DNA of 19,593 nucleotides from positions 1 to 19,593 of the forward strand of contig JBPEWV010000199.1 of the NCBI GenBank assembly GCA_052032335.1. Direction: 5' to 3'. Both the position numbers and the translations under genes were made by a program. This document shows positions 13,966-19,593 of the stretch, piece after piece. The DNA is from Pleionea sp052032335. GTDB taxonomy: Bacteria > Pseudomonadota > Gammaproteobacteria > Enterobacterales > Kangiellaceae. The stretch's first letter is position 1. The number at the start of each line of letters is the position of its first letter. Below the pieces are notes generated by a model. It was given only the letters and a program-made list of their open reading frames with translations. It was not told the origin of the DNA and did not search any database.

Positions 13966-15835
13966 ACTGCCCAACCTGATCAATCTCAATGCGCAAGTTT
14001 TTAAACGAAACATGAGCACTTTGTTGGTGATACATTTGATAGAATGCCAAACCTGAACTGTAGCCTTCTGTTTTAATCAATTTGAAACGAAACCTTGGAA
14101 TATCCTGATGACTCCACCCTATTGCTTGCGTTCGTTTAGATAAGGCCAGCGCGTTCGCAAGTGCTCGAAACCGATCGCGATAGAGAATATCCTGCTCGAT
14201 CAATTTCGATTGTGCTTTGGCAAAAGGGTGTTTTTCTTTCGCCAATAAAACCTCTGTTTCTCCCGTCGCTTTATCAATTACCATCCGATCATCATGAGAT
14301 AGATAATGAGCAATCACGCCTCTAACTTGCTTTTTCTCATTTTGTTTTGTGATATGAGCCTTTCTAAGATCAAACATCCAGACCCCATTTTCTCCAATTG
14401 ATTTATAGAAAAGCGATTGCTCATTTTCGCCAACCAATAATGCCGAGGTTTCATCCACACCGAAGGCAAAAGGAGATGAGGTATCTAAAGCTAGCTGAAT
14501 CAATCGTCCTTGGCGACCACGCTCAGAAAAGTGAGTGTCGATGATTCCGGCAGCGATTAATCCGAGGCCACCTGAGGAGCGATAAGTCACATCATTTGCT
14601 TCCAATCCGCCACAGCTATCATCTTTATCACAGCCCACTTTCGGTGGTTTACTATCAAACGTTCCCCGTTTCAACGCCTGATAACTGTCACCATTGGTGA
14701 TCATAGGCTGTAACTGACCAAACAGTTCACCGCCAGACTGTACGGCAGCACCTGCACTGGTTCCGCCAACGATTAAATCATCAGCTTTAATTTTCGTTCT
14801 AATTAACTGTAATAACGAACTATCTTCGCTACTGTCCCAACGACGCAATGCTTTTAAAGACAATGACTGATCGCCTCCGTTGATAAAAAGTCCATCCGCT
14901 TTCTTGACTAAATTCAACAGCACCTCTGGATTATTACACAGGTTTTGTTGATATTGATCCAGTTCAGGATAAATCTCTTCTCGGCGGACAGTACCAAGAA
15001 TACGTGCGCGATTATGATGTAACTGTTTACATTGTTGATGCTCGATACTATAGAGAACAGCGGGATCAATCGGTAACCACTTTGCATCAGCGCCCGCCTG
15101 AGACAATACCTGAAGATAAAAATCAACGGCATCAAATGGATCACGTGATGAACTGGTTAAAAAGACGATTAGAGGCTTGCTCTTCTGTGCGGTCAAGGAA
15201 CTATCGACTGAGGCGCTAGCTGATAACTTTTTCTTCCGAACTCTATCTGCCAGTTTAACAAACGAAGTAAAAATTTGAATCGTCGCCGCGTGCTTGGAAT
15301 CGGACAAAATAACCTGCTCCGTTTTGCGCTGCTGTTGATAACTTTGACGATGCTGTAAATAGTCGAGCATTAAATACCAGTTATGATCAGACAGTGTTTT
15401 ATAAAGCGATTTACCGTTCAGTTTGCTGGCAAAGTCACTTTGCCCCCAACGCACTTCAGTTACTTTAAATGCTTCAACAAATTCATCATTTGACATGATG
15501 CTTCCATGTTGTCGTTTAATCTGACTCAACAATGCAAAGAGTTTTTCACCCAACTCCGGATCATCGCTTTGCCAATAGTCACTACGACGAAGCTGATCTA
15601 GCTGCAACTCAGACAGCCTATAGATCTCTTCTGTTTTAAACTGATTGATCGAAAGCTGATGTTGCTTCAGTGCTTTCGTTAAATCGCGACAATTTGAGCT
15701 CGACAAGGTCGAACAGGTTTTCAAAGCACCTCCAGCCAGAAGTAACTGATAATGCTCAAACTCAGCAGGTTGCGCAAAACAATGTTTGGCAAATAAACTA
15801 AATCCGACAACACCGCTTAACTTGAGCCATTTCAT
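13964..15835 (-). CDS. Secreted cyanophycinase-like peptidase (family S51) with large insertion
   Basis: Seen: 623 residues. N terminus MKWLKLSGVVGFSLFAKHCFA is a type I signal peptide with likely cleavage after Ala21. S51 landmarks compared with CphB are: first strand YQLLLAGGALKTC (29-41), IVFLTSSSRDP (223-233), LFINGGDQ (316-323), the nucleophile elbow GGTSAGAA (Ser360), DTHFSERGRQGRL (433-445, His435) and FGVDETSALL (458-467). Known: cyanophycinases cut the Asp-Arg polymer to beta-Asp-Arg dipeptides; intracellular CphB is about 271 residues and secreted CphE forms about 400. Oddity: a Lys/Gln-rich, probably helical stretch of about 180 residues (42-219) separates strand 1 from the rest, and a C-terminal domain of about 150 residues follows the core. 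The start overlaps the dipeptidase stop by ATGA. The fold is sure; substrate is inferred from neighbours. Another S51 specificity, such as alpha-aspartyl dipeptidase, is less likely given the size and export. Confidence 0.85.
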   Translation of the reverse strand: MKWLKLSGVVGFSLFAKHCFAQPAEFEHYQLLLAGGALKTCSTLSSSNCRDLTKALKQHQLSINQFKTEEIYRLSELQLDQLRRSDYWQSDDPELGEKLFALLSQIKRQHGSIMSNDEFVEAFKVTEVRWGQSDFASKLNGKSLYKTLSDHNWYLMLDYLQHRQSYQQQRKTEQVILSDSKHAATIQIFTSFVKLADRVRKKKLSASASVDSSLTAQKSKPLIVFLTSSSRDPFDAVDFYLQVLSQAGADAKWLPIDPAVLYSIEHQQCKQLHHNRARILGTVRREEIYPELDQYQQNLCNNPEVLLNLVKKADGLFINGGDQSLSLKALRRWDSSEDSSLLQLIRTKIKADDLIVGGTSAGAAVQSGGELFGQLQPMITNGDSYQALKRGTFDSKPPKVGCDKDDSCGGLEANDVTYRSSGGLGLIAAGIIDTHFSERGRQGRLIQLALDTSSPFAFGVDETSALLVGENEQSLFYKSIGENGVWMFDLRKAHITKQNEKKQVRGVIAHYLSHDDRMVIDKATGETEVLLAKEKHPFAKAQSKLIEQDILYRDRFRALANALALSKRTQAIGWSHQDIPRFRFKLIKTEGYSSGLAFYQMYHQQSAHVSFKNLRIEIDQVGQ

Positions 15836-17007
15836 TTTTCAAACCGTCCCTTAATCACAGCTTTGCCATTACTGACCATAAGTTGTCCCATGGCGATCAC
15901 AGAGTCAACCTTCATCGAGTCTCGCGACAATAACACGCAATCGGCATCTGCGCCGACTTCGATTCTTCCCTTTGACTTCAGGCCAAGAATATCTGCTGGG
16001 TTTTTCGTGATAACGGCTAATGCCTTAGATAAGTCAATATTCTCATCGATCACTGCATCGCGCACTTCGCGATACAATGACTCTTCGTCGCCCACTAACA
16101 ACTGAATCAGACGACCTTTCTCATCAAAGTCAGGTAAACTCGCGTGACCGTCAGAGCTAAAGGTAATGCGCTCAAGCGGAACATCGTTTTCCAGCAAATA
16201 TTTAAGTCCCTTGGAACACTTTACTTCACCCGAGTTAAGGGCATGCTCGGTAGTTGAAGTGGTCAAATCAATACAGCCGCCCTGCTTTACCAGGCTTATA
16301 CCCGCCTGCAATAACTCAAGATTGCGATTTATATGCGTTGGATAAAACTGTGACAGCGGAACATCGGTTTGCTCAGCAATATCATGCAAGATTTTTAAAT
16401 GCCGCGCACCATCACCCGTATGAATACTGACAACTCCTGCTTTACCAGCAAGCATTCCCCCAACACGTGCTTCCGCAGCAATTTTTGCTAACTCGTTTAC
16501 GGTCGGTTGTGATGAGCGGTGATCCGATATGGCCACTTCGCCCACACCGATAAATTCAGACAATAAAATAATGTCGTCCATCACCGATCCGGTTACTGTT
16601 TTCACTGGCACTTGATAAGAGCCGGTATAACAGTAACAGCTGATCCCTTCTTCGTTTAGCGCTTTCGCTTTGGCCAATAAATCAGGTAGGGTACGAGTGG
16701 TTGCATCGGTGCCCAGAGCCCCAACCAAGGTTGTAATTCCAGCCAATGTTGCATCACTCAAGTTCATTTCAGGAGTCCGAGTGGTAAACCCGCCTTCTCC
16801 TCCACCTCCAGTAATATGAACCAGAGAGTCAACAAAGCCTGGTACCAGATAAAAGTCGGAACCATCAATCACCTTAATTTCAACATTAACAGCAGTTAGC
16901 TCAATATTATCTTCAATCGCTGAAATTTTACTGCCAGCCAATAATACGTCTTTTTGCCCAAGATCAGCCGGGCTTTTTACAGAAGCATTTTTAATAAGGG
17001 TTAACAA
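15832..17007 (-). CDS. iadA: Isoaspartyl dipeptidase (IadA-type amidohydrolase) with altered metal site
   Basis: Seen: 391 residues, clearly IadA: GGGGEGGFTTRTPEMNLS, LNEEGISCYCYTGSY, ISDHRSSQPT, VSIHTGDG, PTHINRN and FSSDGHAS. Compared with E. coli IadA, H70, H201, H230 and D285 are kept as H64, H196, H225 and D286. Substrate residues E77, Y137, R169 and R233 are kept as E71, Y131, R164 and R228. H68 is replaced by Leu62 and the carboxylated K162 by Glu157. The start is TTG at 17007, supported by AGGAG seven bases upstream; no ATG fits. Known: IadA releases Asp from beta-aspartyl dipeptides in the cytoplasm and can act on beta-Asp-Arg. Context: 17 bases after the transporter stop, and overlapping the cyanophycinase start. 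Inferred: last step of cyanophycin breakdown, possibly with a single-metal site. Confidence 0.92.
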   Translation of the reverse strand: MLTLIKNASVKSPADLGQKDVLLAGSKISAIEDNIELTAVNVEIKVIDGSDFYLVPGFVDSLVHITGGGGEGGFTTRTPEMNLSDATLAGITTLVGALGTDATTRTLPDLLAKAKALNEEGISCYCYTGSYQVPVKTVTGSVMDDIILLSEFIGVGEVAISDHRSSQPTVNELAKIAAEARVGGMLAGKAGVVSIHTGDGARHLKILHDIAEQTDVPLSQFYPTHINRNLELLQAGISLVKQGGCIDLTTSTTEHALNSGEVKCSKGLKYLLENDVPLERITFSSDGHASLPDFDEKGRLIQLLVGDEESLYREVRDAVIDENIDLSKALAVITKNPADILGLKSKGRIEVGADADCVLLSRDSMKVDSVIAMGQLMVSNGKAVIKGRFEK

Positions 17008-17014
17008 TGTCGTG

Positions 17015-17019
17015 CTCCT
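17015..17019 (-). promoter_or_regulatory. Ribosome binding site that fixes a TTG start
   Basis: On the minus strand AGGAG stands seven bases before the TTG codon at 17007 of the isoaspartyl dipeptidase gene. The spacing is ideal, and the next residues align with the family N terminus, so TTG is very likely the true initiation codon. Confidence 0.75.
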
Positions 17020-17024
17020 AATAA

Positions 17025-18530
17025 TTAATATCCAATAGCCACTGCGACAATGACAACAACTGTCGCCATGGCGAAATTAATCAATAAAAATTTATAAATA
17101 AAACTGGCCCAATTAGCCCACTGTATACGAGCCACACCCAATGTACCCATCAACGAGGCCGACGTCGGGACAAATATATTGGTGATACCGTCACCCAGTT
17201 GAAACGCAAGAACAGCTGTCTGCCGGGTAACTTGAACCAAATCAGCAATAGGCGCCATAAGTGGCATAGTCAATGCGGCCTGGCCTGATCCTGAGGTCAC
17301 AAAGAAATTAAAAACTGATTGAAAATACAACATGAAGACCGCCGATGCAGATTGCGAAAAACCATCAAAGACACCCGCAGTTGAATGCAAGATAGAATTT
17401 AGCACCGACGGTGTTTCTGGATCGGTGCCACCAAGAACGGACAGAATACCCTGCGCGAAACCAACGACCAACGCAGGTGGTAACAGATCGGATGCGCCTT
17501 TGCGAAAGGCATCGGCAACACGATTGGCATTAAATCCATTAACACCAAAAAGGCAAGCAACGATACCAGCGACTACGCCCATTACGAAAAACTGTGTCGC
17601 AATTTCCGGAATGTAATAGCCGTACTGTACGACGCCAAAGATAACCCAGACAATTCCTGCAACCAAGGTAAGCAAAATTAAACGCTCGCCCAAAGTCAAT
17701 GCTTCTTTCGGTAGCTGAGTCAGGTCGTGATTTTCTCTAAAATAATCATCGGACAAACGACTTTTCGACAACGACGGTTTGCGCTTAATTTTATGGGCGT
17801 AATACCAGGTATAAGCGATAAGTACCGCTGTAAATACGCACCAGATCACCATCCGAAGTCCGCTACCCGACATCACAGGTACGCCCGAAAGGCCTTGCGC
17901 AATCGCCACGTTAAACGGATTCATCCATGACGTGGCAAAACCGATTTGTGTCGCCACATAAGTGCACATGACCGCAGTAATACCATCGTAGCCCAGAGAT
18001 ACCATAATCGGCGCAACAATCATGGCAAATACAATCGCCTCTTCCCCCATTCCAAACACGGCACCGCCAAGGGAAAACACAAAACACAAAATCGGAATTA
18101 AAAAGATATCCTTGCCTTTAATTAATACCAGCAGGCGTAGTAAAGCTTTATCAATGGCTTTGGTTTCCATCAAGACGCCAAAGGCGCCGCCAATCAGGAT
18201 AATAAACATGATAACGCCAATGGCAGCACCATACTTTGAACCTGAAGTTAGTCCATTAAATGCAAATGATAGTAAACTATTATCTTGCTCCGGAGAAAAT
18301 ATTGGCGCGCCTTGAGCTTGCTCTGTTTCCTGCTTAAAGCTAGAAGCTTTAAGTACCGTTCTCTCGACCGTTTTTTCACCATGACTGTAACTGATGGTTT
18401 CGGTCTCAAACGATCCGGGCGCGATAAAATAGGTCAGTAACCACGCGAGAATAACGATACCAACAATGAGCACCAAAGTATCCGGAACGCGACTGGAAAC
18501 CTGTGGCGAGGAGATATGTTCTTTAGTCAT
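17025..18530 (-). CDS. yfcC: YfcC family inner-membrane transporter (DcuC-like superfamily)
   Basis: Seen: 501 residues, highly hydrophobic with about a dozen probable membrane segments. It follows E. coli YfcC throughout: GLTSGSKYGAAIGVIMFIIL, SLGGAVFGMGEEAIVFAMI, CTYVATQIGFATSWMNPFNV, FFVTSGSGQAALTMPLMAP and FQLGDGITNIFVPTSASLMG. An extracytoplasmic loop of about 60 residues follows the first membrane segment. Known: YfcC is annotated as a putative basic amino-acid antiporter; related families carry C4-dicarboxylates, Arg/ornithine or small peptides. Inferred from the next two genes: uptake of beta-Asp-Arg, or Arg/Asp exchange. The ATG at 18530 has a modest GAAGAC ribosome site. A leader with a possible terminator hairpin lies just upstream (18568-18589). 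Family sure, substrate unproven. The symbol means family membership only. Confidence 0.88.
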   Translation of the reverse strand: MTKEHISSPQVSSRVPDTLVLIVGIVILAWLLTYFIAPGSFETETISYSHGEKTVERTVLKASSFKQETEQAQGAPIFSPEQDNSLLSFAFNGLTSGSKYGAAIGVIMFIILIGGAFGVLMETKAIDKALLRLLVLIKGKDIFLIPILCFVFSLGGAVFGMGEEAIVFAMIVAPIMVSLGYDGITAVMCTYVATQIGFATSWMNPFNVAIAQGLSGVPVMSGSGLRMVIWCVFTAVLIAYTWYYAHKIKRKPSLSKSRLSDDYFRENHDLTQLPKEALTLGERLILLTLVAGIVWVIFGVVQYGYYIPEIATQFFVMGVVAGIVACLFGVNGFNANRVADAFRKGASDLLPPALVVGFAQGILSVLGGTDPETPSVLNSILHSTAGVFDGFSQSASAVFMLYFQSVFNFFVTSGSGQAALTMPLMAPIADLVQVTRQTAVLAFQLGDGITNIFVPTSASLMGTLGVARIQWANWASFIYKFLLINFAMATVVVIVAVAIGY

Positions 18531-18567
18531 AATTGTCTTCAGTGATTGCTCCAGATGAAAGTACCTG

Positions 18568-18589
18568 AAAAAGGGGCGGCAAAGCCGCC
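18568..18589 (-). terminator. Intrinsic terminator between receptor gene and yfcC
   Basis: On the minus strand GGCGGC (18589-18584), TTT loop, GCCGCC (18580-18575), then CC and five T (18572-18568). A strong G/C stem with a short T tract. It ends 38 bases before the yfcC ATG and 121 after the receptor stop. It may simply end receptor transcripts, or act as an attenuator for the downstream operon if transcripts start at the promoter proposed at 18646-18674. Confidence 0.7.
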
Positions 18590-18645
18590 AATTTAAAGTC
18601 AGGTGAAAACTACCAGGTTGCGCAGCAACTCGTTTAGAATCCTAT

Positions 18646-18674
18646 ATTAAACAAGTTGCAGACACTCGTTACAA
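18646..18674 (-). promoter_or_regulatory. Candidate promoter for the yfcC-iadA-cyanophycinase operon
   Basis: On the minus strand TTGTAA (18674-18669, four of six matches to -35) and TTTAAT (18651-18646, five of six to -10) are separated by exactly 17 bases. A small inverted repeat GTTGC-GCA-GCAAC (18617-18629) lies just downstream. A transcript from here would cross the terminator hairpin at 18568-18589 before reaching yfcC. Confidence 0.45.
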
Positions 18675-18709
18675 CATCCTTACGGGTAAAATGATTTTCG
18701 TAATTCCAG

Positions 18710-19593
18710 TTAGAATCGCTGCGTATAGGTCAATCGATAATAACGCCCCATAACATTGTGATTCAGAAGGTCTGCATTTAAGTAACGCCCATAAACAAAT
18801 GGGGCATCACGGTCGAACACATTGTTTACCCCAAAGCTGACCGTAATATCTTTGCCAAAATCTTTACCGATTATTGCATCAACCACGGTCCAAGAAGGAA
18901 CAATTCGATTTGGAGAAGGAACAGCGCCTTCGCCTTGAACATCACGAATGTAATCTAAAGCGTCGTAATCCGTTACGTCATCTGGATCTGAGTTTAATTC
19001 TCCTAACAAACCAACTTCGTCATAATAATGATGTGTGTATTTAGCCGCGACCGAACCGTAAAAGTCATCCATACTCCACTTCAATTTTAATGAAGCAATA
19101 ATGCGAGGGTACCGAAAGGTTCCAGCCAGATCTTCAGTTCGTCCTAATGCAGTTCGTTTACGATCGAACTCTGCCAAATAAGTGGAATCAAACAATACAG
19201 AAAACTTTCCGGCTGACTGTGTATCGATATATTGCGTGTATGTAAAATCGAAACCAGATACTGTCTGCTCGCCTATGTTTTCAAGCTGTAATCTGGAGTT
19301 GACTCCCAGAGCATCTGAATTAGCGAAAGTCGCTGCATCTTCAATCGACTGCTGTAGCTCTTGTGGCGTTAGGTTTGCGCCATCGGGTACGCCATAGAAG
19401 CCACACCACTCAGAGTCGATGACAATGCCAATTTCACCCTCGGGAACACGACCGCAAAATGCGTAGTTTTCAGGATCATTAAGCGCGCGAACAATGGCGC
19501 CTTCAGCATCGACGTCAATGATGTTTTCATGCTCGAACATCCATGCGTCGGCAGTTACTGTAATATCATCAGTCAGACTCCAGACGAAACCAT
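18710..19593 (-). CDS. TonB-dependent receptor, C-terminal barrel part (5' end outside the window)
   Basis: Seen: an open frame entering from the right edge; its first visible residues are GFVWSLTDDITVTADAWMFE, typical barrel strand alternation, followed by 276 more residues. Landmarks are LENIGEQTVSGFDFTYTQYI, KLKWSMDDFYGSVAAKYTHHYYDEVG, VSFGVNNVFDRDAPFVYGRY, and the last strand MGRYYRLTYTQRF ending in Phe, as in outer-membrane barrels. The first Met at 19540 is internal, not a start. Known: these receptors import ligands across the outer membrane using TonB energy. The plug domain and TonB box are not in the window. Context: codirectional with and 179 bases upstream of yfcC; inferred to take up the dipeptide or oligomers released by the secreted peptidase. 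Class is sure, ligand is not. Confidence 0.9.
   Translation of the reverse strand, partial: GFVWSLTDDITVTADAWMFEHENIIDVDAEGAIVRALNDPENYAFCGRVPEGEIGIVIDSEWCGFYGVPDGANLTPQELQQSIEDAATFANSDALGVNSRLQLENIGEQTVSGFDFTYTQYIDTQSAGKFSVLFDSTYLAEFDRKRTALGRTEDLAGTFRYPRIIASLKLKWSMDDFYGSVAAKYTHHYYDEVGLLGELNSDPDDVTDYDALDYIRDVQGEGAVPSPNRIVPSWTVVDAIIGKDFGKDITVSFGVNNVFDRDAPFVYGRYLNADLLNHNVMGRYYRLTYTQRF

Overview
The window looks like a chromosomal segment of a marine-type gammaproteobacterium with moderate G+C. The evidence is gene content and order: prkA-yeaH-spoVR beside fadR/nhaB, and mltD-gloB-yafS-rnhA-dnaQ, both typical of Gammaproteobacteria. A Kangiellaceae- or Oceanospirillales-like host is only a guess. 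I see no tRNA, rRNA, CRISPR array, insertion sequence or prophage gene.

Layout. Positions 1-809 (minus) hold the 5' part of a surface lipoprotein lipase of the Pla-1/cef/VolA type. A 538-base AT-rich divergent region follows. The stress-associated trio prkA (1348-3270), yeaH (3300-4565) and spoVR (4562-6091) runs on the plus strand and ends at a bidirectional terminator whose loop contains the spoVR stop codon. Convergent fadR (6146-6907, minus) and divergent nhaB (7218-8864, plus) come next. A 10-base string matching the left half of the FadR box occurs both in the fadR-nhaB gap and upstream of the lipase gene, so one local regulator may link fatty-acid sensing to lipid scavenging.

Positions 8931-10878 are a minus-strand operon yafS-rnhA-dnaQ (methyltransferase, RNase HI, DNA polymerase III epsilon). 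Divergent gloB (10918-11688) and mltD (11825-13453, with a clear sigma70-type promoter) follow, then an acylphosphatase gene on the minus strand (13529-13816).

The most interesting part is 13964-19593, all on the minus strand. In transcription order it holds the 3' part of a TonB-dependent receptor gene, a YfcC-type transporter, an isoaspartyl dipeptidase and a secreted S51 cyanophycinase-like peptidase. The last two overlap by ATGA. Together they make a coherent predicted route for scavenging cyanophycin (poly-Asp with Arg side chains): outside hydrolysis to beta-Asp-Arg, uptake through the outer and inner membranes, and cytoplasmic cleavage to Asp and Arg. No cyanophycin synthetase is visible, so scavenging fits better than storage. 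The dipeptidase has lost two canonical metal-site residues (His to Leu, and the carboxylated Lys to Glu), and the cyanophycinase carries an insertion of about 180 residues after its first strand. Both are unusual relative to the model enzymes.
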